Below, one piece after another: positions 7,391 to 15,899 of a DNA stretch of 64,000 nt. Made by a program: the position numbers and the translations under genes. The stretch is taken from assembly GCF_002025665.1 (NCBI RefSeq), contig NZ_CP018786.1, forward strand, positions 5,208,001 to 5,272,000, written 5' to 3'. This stretch comes from Chryseobacterium indologenes. Its GTDB lineage: Bacteria > Bacteroidota > Bacteroidia > Flavobacteriales > Weeksellaceae. Every line of letters starts with the position of its first letter. The stretch's first letter is position 1. The notes beneath the pieces are model-generated. The model was not told where the DNA came from. It ran no database searches and saw nothing but the letters and a program-made list of their open reading frames with translations.

Positions 7391-8047
7391 ATGAAAAACC
7401 TGAAAATTTTAATGACCGCATGCATCGTTGGGCTGGGATTACTAAGCTTTACAGCGAAAGATCATGATGGAAATATTAGTCAGAAAATGAATGTTTCATC
7501 TGTAAAAGGCTATGAAATAGGAGACGAAGCCGCCGATTTTAAGCTTAAAAATATTGACGGGAAAATGGTTTCCCTAAGTGATTTTAAAAGCGCAAAGGGA
7601 TTCATTGTAGTATTTACCTGTAATCATTGTCCTTATGCAAAAAAATATGAGGACAGAATCATTGAGCTGGATAAAAAATATAAGGCTCAGGGCTATCCGG
7701 TCATTGCCATTAATCCTAATGATCCGAATGTACAGCCGGAAGATGGCTATCAGCAAATGATTGAAAGAGCAAAGCAGAAAGGATTTACTTTTCCTTATCT
7801 GGTAGATGAAGGGCAAAAAATTTATCCGCAGTACGGAGCAACAAAAACACCACATGTTTTTGTACTGAAAAAAGAAAACGGAAAGAATGTTGTAAAGTAC
7901 ATTGGTGCTATCGACAACAATTATGATAATCCGAATGATGTCTCAGAATATTATGCTCAGGATGCCGTAAATGCTCTGATCAAAGGTGAACCGGTGAAAA
8001 TGACAAAAACAGTAGCCATTGGATGTACAATCAAAGTAAAGAAATAA
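7391..8047 (+). CDS. Exported thioredoxin-family (redoxin/AhpC-TSA-like) protein
   Basis: A 218-residue protein with a signal-like N-terminus (MKNLKILMTACIVGLGLLSF) and the redoxin pattern GDEAADFKLKNIDGKMVSLSDF. The active-site region is VFTCNHCPYAKKYEDRI, a C-x-x-C-P arrangement shared by a widespread Bacteroidota family annotated as thioredoxin family protein. VFVL strand with the cis-Pro (TKTPHVFVL) is present. It probably works in the periplasm in thiol redox chemistry with the upstream thioredoxin-like protein. A hairpin terminator follows at 8073-8098. Confidence 0.85.
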   Translation: MKNLKILMTACIVGLGLLSFTAKDHDGNISQKMNVSSVKGYEIGDEAADFKLKNIDGKMVSLSDFKSAKGFIVVFTCNHCPYAKKYEDRIIELDKKYKAQGYPVIAINPNDPNVQPEDGYQQMIERAKQKGFTFPYLVDEGQKIYPQYGATKTPHVFVLKKENGKNVVKYIGAIDNNYDNPNDVSEYYAQDAVNALIKGEPVKMTKTVAIGCTIKVKK

Positions 8048-8072
8048 TATATTTGCCTGTATAAAATAAGAT

Positions 8073-8098
8073 CGGTGTTCTTAGAATACCGTTTTTTT
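8073..8098 (+). terminator. Terminator of the thioredoxin pair
   Basis: CGGTGTTC (8073-8080) pairs with GAATACCG (8084-8091, one G-T pair), loop TTA, then seven T. Confidence 0.85.
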
Positions 8099-8119
8099 AT
8101 GCCTTAAACTCAATTTGAA

Positions 8120-8521
8120 ATGAAATTCCAGTTCAGCCTGAAGTATCTGCTTCTCACCGTATTTGTTTTTCTTGTAGAAGTATTGATTGCCACCAAACTA
8201 AGTGATATTTTCTTCGTGAGAGCTTATCTTGGGGATGTGATTGTGGTAATGCTTCTTTACACGTTTGTAAAGAGCTTTGTAAAAATAAATGATCAGAAAC
8301 TTATTCTGGGAATTCTGATTTTTTCATTGATGATAGAATTTGCACAGTATTTCAATATTGCAGAAAAACTAGGCTTCCGTCCTGGAAGCCTGATGTATAT
8401 TGTTATTGGAAATTCTTTCTCATGGATAGATAATCTTTGCTATGCGGTAGGCTGCCTGATTCTCTATCTTATCGTAAGAATGACAAACAGTGATGGCTTA
8501 ACCTCAACCCCTAATCCCTAA
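8120..8521 (+). CDS. DUF2809-family small membrane protein
   Basis: A 133-residue protein with four hydrophobic segments (about residues 8-26, 38-52, 62-78, 105-122). The segments FFVRAYLGDVIVVMLLY and IGNSFSWIDNLCYAVG match the DUF2809 family as I know it; role unknown. The last residues (TSTPNP) are encoded by a CCCCTAATCCCTAA-like intergenic simple sequence, so the C-terminal tail has probably been extended into repeat DNA. It is convergent with the YARHG lipoprotein gene with only 24 nt between them. Confidence 0.75.
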   Translation: MKFQFSLKYLLLTVFVFLVEVLIATKLSDIFFVRAYLGDVIVVMLLYTFVKSFVKINDQKLILGILIFSLMIEFAQYFNIAEKLGFRPGSLMYIVIGNSFSWIDNLCYAVGCLILYLIVRMTNSDGLTSTPNP

Positions 8522-8545
8522 CTCCTGCTACCTAAAACCTTTTCT

Positions 8546-9466
8546 CTATCTTCCAAAACTGTCATACTTATCCTCCGCATATTTGGTAAAACGGTTCAGT
8601 AAAGCCACATTTTCCTTTTCCATAGGCGAAAGATCATTGTCTACATTGCTGGAAACAGGAATATACCAGTCTGTTTGTTCAAAGAAATTTCTGTAGGTTT
8701 CTTTTTTAAAGGAATAACCATGTCTTGCAAATACAGAGTTTTTGATGATCTCAAGATCCAGCTTTCTTAAGTTTTTAAGATCCTTTTCTGACAGTTTCTG
8801 TTTGGAAGCATTCAGTTTGAAAATTGCTTCAGATGCTATACGGTTTTTAGAGGTTTTATAGCTTTCTGTTTTTCCGGTTTCTTCATCGGTGTATTTTTCA
8901 GTAAACTCTTTTGGGTTTGACCAGTCTACCAGATCAGAATCCTTATCCAGCATAAAATTCGGGTTATAAACGAACTCTTTTTTAGTCAGTTTAAGCATTT
9001 TTGAAGGAGCTTTAACGCTTGTTTTATCAAAAGCATTCCACTTTCCGGTTAAGCTGTCTCCTTTTAATTTTACTTCAAATCTTCCATCTGTTTTATCATT
9101 GCCGGGTTCGTCCAATACAAAAGATGCCGTAGATTCATTAAAAACACCTCTGAACGGCCGCTGATTTCCATTAACGATACTTTGTCCGTAAACGCTGTCT
9201 TTGGTGATTCTGTTGATTTTTAAAGAAATTCTTTTATAGTTACTGACATCATATTCAGAGCCATCTGTCTGGTCAACTACCTTTTCCATTCCGGCAAATT
9301 CCCCGGTATAAATTCCGTAATATTCCTGGTGGACTTCAGGGATTACCACAGAGTCCTTTTTTGCGGTCAGAGAATCTTTTCCTGATTCGGTAGTCTTTCC
9401 TTCTTTTTTGCAGCTTAACAGAGCAACTGTCAGCAAGGAAATCAGTGTGTAATTTACAATTTTCAT
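8546..9466 (-). CDS. YARHG-domain lipoprotein
   Basis: The 306-residue protein begins with a lipoprotein signal (MKIVNYTLISLLTVALLSC, lipobox Cys at 19), followed by a charged Lys/Ser/Asp linker. The C-terminal third holds the YARHG domain, recognised by IIKNSVFARHGYSFK plus YRNFFEQTDWYIP, a motif found in extracellular bacterial proteins, probably binding cell-wall or surface ligands (role not established). The middle region (about 45-150) looks like a beta-barrel lipocalin-type fold (YYGIYTGEF, GRFEVKLKGDSLTGKWNA). Its start overlaps the stop of the DUF2306 gene by 4 nt (ATGA), so the two are translationally coupled. Confidence 0.85.
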   Translation of the reverse strand: MKIVNYTLISLLTVALLSCKKEGKTTESGKDSLTAKKDSVVIPEVHQEYYGIYTGEFAGMEKVVDQTDGSEYDVSNYKRISLKINRITKDSVYGQSIVNGNQRPFRGVFNESTASFVLDEPGNDKTDGRFEVKLKGDSLTGKWNAFDKTSVKAPSKMLKLTKKEFVYNPNFMLDKDSDLVDWSNPKEFTEKYTDEETGKTESYKTSKNRIASEAIFKLNASKQKLSEKDLKNLRKLDLEIIKNSVFARHGYSFKKETYRNFFEQTDWYIPVSSNVDNDLSPMEKENVALLNRFTKYAEDKYDSFGR

Positions 9467-10101
9467 AGATGTTTTTTTGTGATTAAATATTCAATAATAA
9501 GGATGTTGGGAATCCAGCCCAGCCATGCAATGATCTGATAGACCTCCATAGGATTGGGATGAAATAAATATACAATAATTACCTTCCACATTCTCAGGGT
9601 AATAGCAGATAAAGTAAAAGCAAAACTCCGCCACATCCATTGCTTGTGTTCTTTAAACCTTTTCTGTCTTGCCAGCTGATAGGCTTTCAACGTTGAAAAC
9701 CACCATAAAAAGCCTAAAATAATAAAAGAAATCTTCGATAAAATGCCTCCATTGGCAAAAAGTCCCATATAAATTCCTGAAGGTGCCGCACAGATCAGGA
9801 TGAGAAAAATATAGATTTTTCCCATGTTCCTGTGGAAATTTTTGAATCCAAAATCCTTTCTGAGCAAAGCAAGAAAACCCGAAAGAAGTACAAAAATGCT
9901 TGTATAAACATGGGTATAGAAAAACGGAAGATATTCCGGCCTTTCTGTTACTTCTGTCTGTTTGATCATCAGAAAGCTCACCTCAGGATTAAAAGGAATA
10001 TATTCTAAGGTAATCTTTAGCATCAGCCAAAAGAAATATGCAAATCCAAGAACTAAAAGGATTTTAAAGAAAACTGCAGTATTTCTTTTGACTGATAGCA
10101 T
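9463..10101 (-). CDS. DUF2306-family membrane protein
   Basis: A 212-residue integral membrane protein with about six hydrophobic helices. The pattern FFYTHVYTSIFVLLSGFLALL, FRNMGKIYIF-like NFHRNMGKIYIFLIL and KEHKQWMWRSFAFTLSAITLRMW matches DUF2306 proteins, which have conserved His residues in membrane helices (H64-type YTH, HRxxG, KEHKxWM) reminiscent of haem- or quinone-binding membrane proteins; this is inference. First gene of an operon with the YARHG lipoprotein (4-nt overlap) and 5 nt downstream of the TonB-C protein, so probably cotranscribed with it too. Confidence 0.8.
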   Translation of the reverse strand: MLSVKRNTAVFFKILLVLGFAYFFWLMLKITLEYIPFNPEVSFLMIKQTEVTERPEYLPFFYTHVYTSIFVLLSGFLALLRKDFGFKNFHRNMGKIYIFLILICAAPSGIYMGLFANGGILSKISFIILGFLWWFSTLKAYQLARQKRFKEHKQWMWRSFAFTLSAITLRMWKVIIVYLFHPNPMEVYQIIAWLGWIPNILIIEYLITKKHL

Positions 10102-10106
10102 TTTAA

Positions 10107-10508
10107 TTATTCAAAATTAACAATGAAGGGGAGGTTATATGGAACTGATACAGGTTTTCCATCAAGTTCCCCAGGAACCCATTTTGTTTTCATAGATTTC
10201 AATACTCTTTCGACTTCCTTATTAAGATCTTTATTATTTCCCGTTATAACGATTTTTTCTATTTCTCCTTGAGTATTAATAATGAATTGTGCATTGGACC
10301 GTACTTTTTCATTTTTAGAATTTCTTATCTTATTTGTTTTAATTTCCTTGGTAACATCATTTATAAACATAGAGATTCCACCCGGATATTGTGCAGGTTT
10401 ACGTTCTGTAGTTTTTTCTTTAAAAATGCCATGGTCGGGAAGAGTATATTTCTGAGAAAATGCGAGTCCAAATCCAAGGCACAAAGTGAAGGTTACTATT
10501 TTTTTCAT
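10107..10508 (-). CDS. Small exported TonB-C-terminal-like protein
   Basis: The 133-residue product has a signal peptide (MKKIVTFTLCLGFGLAFSQ) and a C-terminal domain of the TonB_C type: SNAQFIINTQGEIEKIVITG, LNKEVERVLKSMKTKWVPGELDGKPVSVPYNLPFIVNFE. In Bacteroidota many such proteins lack the TonB membrane anchor and proline-rich linker, as here, so it is unlikely to be a classical energy transducer. Role unknown. It lies 19 nt downstream of the hydrolase gene and 5 nt before the DUF2306 gene, suggesting a four-gene run 11829-8546. Confidence 0.8.
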   Translation of the reverse strand: MKKIVTFTLCLGFGLAFSQKYTLPDHGIFKEKTTERKPAQYPGGISMFINDVTKEIKTNKIRNSKNEKVRSNAQFIINTQGEIEKIVITGNNKDLNKEVERVLKSMKTKWVPGELDGKPVSVPYNLPFIVNFE

Positions 10509-10527
10509 GGTTTATTTTGTATTCAGA

Positions 10528-11829
10528 TTATTTATTTTCAAAGAAATCAATGACTAATTCATTGAATAACTCCGGTTTTTCTTCGGGAACATAATGATTG
10601 GCATTGGGGATAATAGCTAATTGTCCCTTTGGGATAGATTCTGCGATTTTTACCGTATGTTCTGTTTTTATAAGATCATTATCACCAGCAATAATCAATG
10701 ATGGGCACTGAATTTTATTCAGGTCTTCATACTTCCATTGGGGATACTTCAAATCCAGATTCAAAAGATCAATAAAGATATCATTTTTGTGGTCTTTATT
10801 CTCTTTAATAAGGTTCACGAGCATTTCTTTCATGGATTTTAAATCATTATCTTTGACTCCTTCCGGAAAAATATTGGCTCCTGAGCATGCTATTTTGTCT
10901 ACCATCTCCGGATATTTCATTGCCATAGAAAGTGCGAGAATTCCTCCGTCACTCCAACCCAAAATCTTTGTTTTTTTGATGTTCAGCTTCTCTAAAAACT
11001 GCTTAAGATCCTCTGTCTGAATATCAAAAGTAAGTTCTTTCGTTTTGTCATACGTAGATCTTCCCCGTTCACGGCAATCGACAATGATCACCTTATATTT
11101 TTTGGCAAATGTATCTTTTTGGTTCATAAAAGCACTGATGGATTGGCCATTGCCATGAAGCATAAGAACCGGCTCACCTTCTCCATAGACTTCATAGTAT
11201 AATTTGATGCCGTTAACATCCATAAATTTTCCTTCCGGCATTGCTCCGATAATACCACGACCTTTGATCAACAATGATTTTCTGCCACTGAATGGTTTGT
11301 AATCTGAAGTTTCAATTGTAAAATGTTTTACGTGCTTTATTTTCTGAGAACGGATTCCTTCAAACCAACCATTCGAAGAGGCAATATCTTTTTCAAAACC
11401 TGAGTTTTCCAGTGGAACTTCAGTCCATTTTTTTGATTTTCCATCATTGACTTCCAACTTAAAATCGTCAAAATAAAAATCCCCGTTGCTTTGTGCAAAA
11501 GCTCCGATATTCATGGTCTTCGCAGAAGGATTGATGGTTCCTTTTATTTCGTAGGTTTTCCATTCATGGGTTACTTGGATTCCATAATATTGATTTTCAA
11601 AGAAACTGGTAGATTCATCTTTGTTATCTATTCTGCACCATAACCCACAATTGGAACCATTATCCTCATTATCTTTTCTGATTTTTGCCGTTATACGGAA
11701 GTTCCAATTCTGTTTATGCTCTATATTGACAGCTTGCGTGAATGAAGTCCAGTCAGAGACGATCGTTTTTTCCTGGCTGTATCCTAAAAAGAAGCAGAGT
11801 ATAAGAAAGAACCCGAATTGTTTTTTCAT
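10528..11829 (-). CDS. Exported alpha/beta hydrolase with N-terminal beta-sandwich domain
   Basis: Signal peptide MKKQFGFFLILCFFLGYSQ leads into a carbohydrate-binding-like beta-sandwich (about residues 22-170) and an alpha/beta-hydrolase domain (about 200-433). The oxyanion region MLHGNGQS, nucleophile elbow LGWSDGG, acid in AGDND and the catalytic His in PNANHYVPEEKP are all visible, so the enzyme should be active. The two-domain layout, with duplicated lead-ins (DVNGIKLYYEVYGEGEPVLML), resembles esterases or peptidases of Bacteroidota with an accessory binding module. Substrate unknown. First gene of a probable operon running leftwards. Confidence 0.85.
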   Translation of the reverse strand: MKKQFGFFLILCFFLGYSQEKTIVSDWTSFTQAVNIEHKQNWNFRITAKIRKDNEDNGSNCGLWCRIDNKDESTSFFENQYYGIQVTHEWKTYEIKGTINPSAKTMNIGAFAQSNGDFYFDDFKLEVNDGKSKKWTEVPLENSGFEKDIASSNGWFEGIRSQKIKHVKHFTIETSDYKPFSGRKSLLIKGRGIIGAMPEGKFMDVNGIKLYYEVYGEGEPVLMLHGNGQSISAFMNQKDTFAKKYKVIIVDCRERGRSTYDKTKELTFDIQTEDLKQFLEKLNIKKTKILGWSDGGILALSMAMKYPEMVDKIACSGANIFPEGVKDNDLKSMKEMLVNLIKENKDHKNDIFIDLLNLDLKYPQWKYEDLNKIQCPSLIIAGDNDLIKTEHTVKIAESIPKGQLAIIPNANHYVPEEKPELFNELVIDFFENK

Positions 11830-11859
11830 GTGTTTAGTTTTTATTAAAAGTAATATTTT

Positions 11860-13062
11860 TTACAAGTTGTTGAGATCCTGTGCAATCAGCCATCCTTCAC
11901 TCCAGCATGCCTGGAAATTGAATCCTCCGGTCACAGCATCTATATTCAGAACTTCTCCGGCAATATAGAAATTAGGAAGTAATTTGGAAGACATGTTTTT
12001 GAAGTTAATTTCCTTTAAATCAACACCTCCGGCTGTTACGAACTCATCTTTGAAAGTAGATTTTCCGGTTACCTGAAACTTCTTTTGGCAAAGATTTTCC
12101 AGTATTTTCTGCATCTCTTTTCCTGAAATATTGGCCACCTGTTTATTAAGATCAACTTTTGAACTCTCTAAAATTTTCTGCCAGAACCTGTTGGTAATAT
12201 CGAAGATCTTTGACTGTCCGATGGTCTTCTTAGGATTGCTTTGCTTGAAATTATGGAACATTTCTTCCGCTTCATCCATTTCTATGGAAACGAAATTCAC
12301 TTCAATTTCAAAGTTATATTTAAGCTTTGCCAGACTGATGGCTTCCCATGCTGAAATTTTCAATACAGCAGGTCCGGAAAGTCCCCAATGGGTAATTAGT
12401 AATGGTCCGCTTTCTTCCGTTTTCAGTTTTGGAATTGAAATTCCTGCATTTTCAAAGCTTGTTCCCGGAAGATCTTTCAGCAATTCATCTTTAATATTGA
12501 ATGTGAAAAGGGAAGGAACAAGATCCACAATCTTATGACCCAGATTTTCTACAATTTTCAGTGATTTTGGAGAACTTCCGGTCGTATAAACGATATAATC
12601 TGCTTCAAAATCCCCTGAATTGGTTTTTACAATATATTTTTCGTCCTGTTTTTCAATCTCTTTTACCGCACATTTTGTCTGCACTTTGACGTTTTTCTTT
12701 TGAGTTTCGTTCAGAAAAGTATTGATGATGGTCTGAGAAGAGTTACTTTCAGGAAAAGTTCTGTTATCGTTCTCAATTTTCAACGGAACATTACGCTGGT
12801 CAAACCATTCCATCGTATCGCCAGGCTGAAATTTAGTAAAGACACTTAATAATTCCTTGTTTCCACGGGGATAAAACTGAACCAATTCTCTTGGATCAAA
12901 GCACGCGTGAGTGACATTGCAGCGTCCGCCTCCGGAAATTTTAACCTTCTGAAGGACATCTGAGTTCTGTTCTAAAATCGTAATTGTATATTTCTTTTCG
13001 TCAAGATTAGATGCACAGAAAAAGCCTGCAGCACCGCCTCCGATAATAATGATCTGTTTCAT
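11860..13062 (-). CDS. BaiN/YhiN (HI0933-like) flavoprotein
   Basis: The 400-residue protein starts with a dinucleotide-binding motif (IIIIGGGAAGFFCASNL) and has the family features KVKISGGGRCNVTHACFDP, GxxxxFPESNSSQTIINTF, a second FAD contact and the ending FYIAGEVLNIDAVTGGFNFQACWSEGW. These are diagnostic of the HI0933-like/BaiN family of NAD(P)/FAD-dependent oxidoreductases. BaiN is linked to bile-acid reduction in gut clostridia; in environmental bacteria the substrate is unknown. Cytoplasmic, complete. Confidence 0.92.
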   Translation of the reverse strand: MKQIIIIGGGAAGFFCASNLDEKKYTITILEQNSDVLQKVKISGGGRCNVTHACFDPRELVQFYPRGNKELLSVFTKFQPGDTMEWFDQRNVPLKIENDNRTFPESNSSQTIINTFLNETQKKNVKVQTKCAVKEIEKQDEKYIVKTNSGDFEADYIVYTTGSSPKSLKIVENLGHKIVDLVPSLFTFNIKDELLKDLPGTSFENAGISIPKLKTEESGPLLITHWGLSGPAVLKISAWEAISLAKLKYNFEIEVNFVSIEMDEAEEMFHNFKQSNPKKTIGQSKIFDITNRFWQKILESSKVDLNKQVANISGKEMQKILENLCQKKFQVTGKSTFKDEFVTAGGVDLKEINFKNMSSKLLPNFYIAGEVLNIDAVTGGFNFQACWSEGWLIAQDLNNL

Positions 13063-13130
13063 GTATGGGTAATCCTATGCGGAAGATTATTTTTTCAAAA
13101 GTACAATTTTTATAAACCATCTTATTTGAG

Positions 13131-13138
13131 TATTTTTG
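13131..13138 (+). promoter_or_regulatory. Putative -7 box for the thioesterase gene
   Basis: TATTTTTG fits TAnnTTTG and lies 38 nt upstream of the ATG at 13177. The longer frame would start at a TTG (13126) upstream of this box, which is why the inner ATG is preferred. Confidence 0.5.
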
Positions 13139-13176
13139 AAGATTATAATTTTAATTATATCAAAAACGATTTTCAT

Positions 13177-13671
13177 ATGATTTTCTACCATAAATTTGAA
13201 GTAAGATGGAGCGATCTTGATGCCAACAAGCACTTGGCCAATTCATCGTATGTACAATATTGTGCACAGGCCAGAATGGCTTTTATGACTAAAGAGAAAA
13301 TGGGAGTTACCCAGCTGAGCAGATGGGGAATCGGCCCGGTGATCCTGCATGAAAGATATTCTTTCTTCAAAGAAATCTATGCAGATCAGATCGTCATCGT
13401 AAGTGTAGAAATAGACGGATGTGCAGAAGATTCTTCCATCTACCGTTTCGTACACAAGTTCTATACTCCGGACGGAATGCACTGTGCTACTGCAGAAGCT
13501 ACAGGCGTATGGATTGATATGATGCTTAGAAAAATGACCACGCCACCGGATGATGTAGTGGAAGCAATGAATAAGTATAAAACCCCGGACACTGTTGTAT
13601 TATCGAAAGAAGACTTCAAAAAGTTTCCTTTCCACCCGCACAATATTGACCCGGCAGAACTTACTCAATAA
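13177..13671 (+). CDS. Acyl-CoA thioesterase, 4HBT hotdog family
   Basis: From the ATG at 13177 the product is 164 residues. It starts MIFYHKFEVRWSDLDANKHL, which is the FADTDxxGHV-type N-terminal strand and catalytic Asp region of 4-hydroxybenzoyl-CoA-like thioesterases, followed by SSYVQYCAQARMAFM (hot-dog helix) and YSFFKEIYADQIVIV. Family members hydrolyse acyl-CoA or acyl-ACP thioesters in the cytoplasm. The C-terminal tail (EDFKKFPFHPHNIDPAELTQ) is outside the core. The longer frame starts at TTG and crosses a promoter box. It precedes thiL by 95 nt with AT-rich direct-repeat-like filler (TTCAAAGTTTAAAATTCAAGG). Confidence 0.85.
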   Translation: MIFYHKFEVRWSDLDANKHLANSSYVQYCAQARMAFMTKEKMGVTQLSRWGIGPVILHERYSFFKEIYADQIVIVSVEIDGCAEDSSIYRFVHKFYTPDGMHCATAEATGVWIDMMLRKMTTPPDDVVEAMNKYKTPDTVVLSKEDFKKFPFHPHNIDPAELTQ

Positions 13672-13766
13672 TTCAAAGTTTAAAATTCAAGGTTTAATGT
13701 TTAAAGTTGGAGAAGCAATTTTAAGATCATTCATACTTTTTACATTGGACATTAATACAAAAAATC

Positions 13767-14819
13767 ATGTTTGAAGATAAATCACAGGAGCTGACGCCCA
13801 TTTCGAAATTAGGAGAATTCGGTCTTATTAAACATTTGACAGAGCATTTTCCACTATCCAATGAATCTTCGGAGCTTGGAGTAGGAGATGATGCGGCAGT
13901 TATTAATCCTGACAACAAAAAAGTAGTTCTTACAACAGATGTATTGGCGGAAGGTGTACACTTTAATTTAGGGTACGTTCCTTTAAAGCATTTAGGTTAT
14001 AAAGCGGTAGTAGTAAACCTGAGCGATATTGCGGCAATGAATGCAACGCCTACACAGATATTGGTTTCCCTTGCAGTGTCTAACCGTTTTCCTGTGGAAG
14101 CATTGGAAGAAATCTATTCAGGAATTCAGGCAGCATGTGGAAGATACAAGGTTGACCTTATCGGAGGAGATACAACAAGTTCCAATTCAGGTCTGGTGAT
14201 GAGCATTACCGCTGTAGGAATTGAAAATGAAGAAAACATCGTAAAAAGAAGTGGTGCAAAACCAAATGATCTTCTTGTTGTAACAGGAGATTTAGGCGGA
14301 GCCTATATGGGATTACAGATTCTTGAAAGAGAACATGCGGTTTATCTTGCTGATCCTAATATGCAGCCGGAAATGGAAGGCTATGACTATATCCTTGAAA
14401 GACAGCTGAAACCTGAAGCTAGAACAGACGTTAAAAAGATTCTGGAAGAGTTGGATATTAAACCAACTTCTATGATTGATATTTCAGACGGTCTGGCTTC
14501 TGAAATCCTTCACCTTTCGGATCAGTCCAAGGTAGGATTCAGATTGTACGAGGAAAAAGTTCCGTTAGACAATCTTACGATCTCTACAGCAGATGAAATG
14601 AACTTAAATCCTGTAATGACGGCTTTAAGTGGTGGTGAAGATTATGAACTTTTATTCACCATTTCATCAGAAGATTTTGATAAAATTAAAAACCACCCTG
14701 ATTTTACCATTATCGGGCATGCCGTAGAAAAAGAAGAAGGAAACTTTATGGTAGCAAGAGGATCAAACCAACTGGTAGCACTTACTGCTCAAGGATGGGA
14801 TGCTTTTTTAAGCCAATAA
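13767..14819 (+). CDS. thiL: Thiamine-monophosphate kinase
   Basis: ThiL phosphorylates thiamine monophosphate to the active cofactor thiamine diphosphate with ATP. The 350-residue protein has the AIR-synthase/PurM-type fold: GVGDDAAVI (metal-binding aspartates), VLTTDVLAEGVHF, LSDIAAMNATP, GGDTTSSNSG, VTGDLGGAYMG, and the C-terminal MIDISDGLASEILHLSDQSKVG and SGGEDYELLFT motifs. Length and motif order are normal. No other thi genes are adjacent. A hairpin follows at 14855-14885. Confidence 0.97.
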   Translation: MFEDKSQELTPISKLGEFGLIKHLTEHFPLSNESSELGVGDDAAVINPDNKKVVLTTDVLAEGVHFNLGYVPLKHLGYKAVVVNLSDIAAMNATPTQILVSLAVSNRFPVEALEEIYSGIQAACGRYKVDLIGGDTTSSNSGLVMSITAVGIENEENIVKRSGAKPNDLLVVTGDLGGAYMGLQILEREHAVYLADPNMQPEMEGYDYILERQLKPEARTDVKKILEELDIKPTSMIDISDGLASEILHLSDQSKVGFRLYEEKVPLDNLTISTADEMNLNPVMTALSGGEDYELLFTISSEDFDKIKNHPDFTIIGHAVEKEEGNFMVARGSNQLVALTAQGWDAFLSQ

Positions 14820-14854
14820 AACTGAAAAATTATATTTAATTTTAAATATTGTAA

Positions 14855-14885
14855 GAAAACCGTAGTATCTTTTGCTGCGGTTTTC
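14855..14885 (+). terminator. Hairpin terminator after thiL
   Basis: GAAAACCGTAG (14855-14865) pairs with CTGCGGTTTTC (14875-14885, one wobble). The trailing DNA (GCTTTCTCT) is only moderately T-rich. Confidence 0.7.
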
Positions 14886-14911
14886 GCTTTCTCTGATCAA
14901 ATACATTCGCA

Positions 14912-15730
14912 ATGAATTCATCTGAAAAAAATATTCCTGTTCATAATCTGGTGTCTGAAGAATTTCAGGTTAACACTTTAGAAAATGGACATCCGGAGAA
15001 CTTCGAGGATATTCACCGGCATAATTTTTTTGAAATTATCTGGTTCAAAGAAGTGCATACAGACAGCCGTCTTGAACTTGATTTTGAGAGCTATACCGTA
15101 AAAAACAACCAGCTCTGTATTATCGTTCCCGGCCAGGTTTTTAATATGAAACTCCGTGATGAAAAAGGCTATGTGCTGGCCATCAGCAAAGAAATTTTCA
15201 AAGAAGCCTGTGATACGGAAGTGGTTTTGTCCAACGGAGCAAGACCTTTCTTTTTGGATGCAGAAAGCAGTGAAACCGGAAATATGCTTATTTCAATGAT
15301 TAAAAGAGAATATCTAGGATCCGGCCGCGTTGAAGTTTTAAAAGCTTATCTGAGAGCTTTCTGCCTCATCATTACAGATCAGATCGCGATGCAGAATACA
15401 TCAGAAGATGATAAACCGAGAATTCAGCAACTCGCAGCGTTGATAGAAGAGTATTATGTCACAGAGAAAAATACAGACTTTTATGCCGAACAGCTCAAAA
15501 TAAGTGCTCATCACCTTAATGACATTGTCCGTCTTTCCAGAGGAACAACAGTGAAAAAAATGATTGCCCAGAGACTTATTCTGGAAGCCAAAAGAGAGCT
15601 CAGTTTTGGTGCTTTAACGGTAAAAGAGATTGCATTTAAATTAGGTTTTAGCGATGCTTCTTACTTTTCCCGGTTTTTTAAAAAACATACCCGGCAGAAT
15701 CCCGATGGATTCAGACCTGCAAAAGGCTAA
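14912..15730 (+). CDS. AraC family transcriptional regulator
   Basis: The 272-residue protein has an N-terminal cupin ligand-sensing domain (HRHNFFEIIWF, NQLCIIVPGQVFNM) and a C-terminal double helix-turn-helix: EYYVTEKNTDFYAEQLKISAHHLNDIVRLSRG followed by LTVKEIAFKLGFSDASYFSRFFKKHTRQNPDGFR, a clear AraC/XylS signature. It precedes the Bcr/CflA-type exporter by 169 nt on the same strand, and probably regulates it; this is inferred from context only. Confidence 0.92.
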   Translation: MNSSEKNIPVHNLVSEEFQVNTLENGHPENFEDIHRHNFFEIIWFKEVHTDSRLELDFESYTVKNNQLCIIVPGQVFNMKLRDEKGYVLAISKEIFKEACDTEVVLSNGARPFFLDAESSETGNMLISMIKREYLGSGRVEVLKAYLRAFCLIITDQIAMQNTSEDDKPRIQQLAALIEEYYVTEKNTDFYAEQLKISAHHLNDIVRLSRGTTVKKMIAQRLILEAKRELSFGALTVKEIAFKLGFSDASYFSRFFKKHTRQNPDGFRPAKG

Positions 15731-15899
15731 TCCTCAGAATGTTCCTTTATTATTTGTTTTAATTTAATAATTCGGGCATAATCAGACCGGATAATCCTCA
15801 GTTTGTGCTGTCCTTCCTTCAGTTCTTTTATTGAAAAACGATACTTTTTACAGCAATTTTGCAGTTGAAAAAATCGCCTGCGAAGGCTTATTGTTATTT

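Noticed and set aside
15728..15899. Minus-strand open frame of about 50 codons ending in KLKQIIKEHSED
   Set aside because: It has no ATG, GTG or TTG start before the in-frame stop, lies between two plus-strand genes, and shows no recognised motif; possibly a remnant, but not supportable as a gene.
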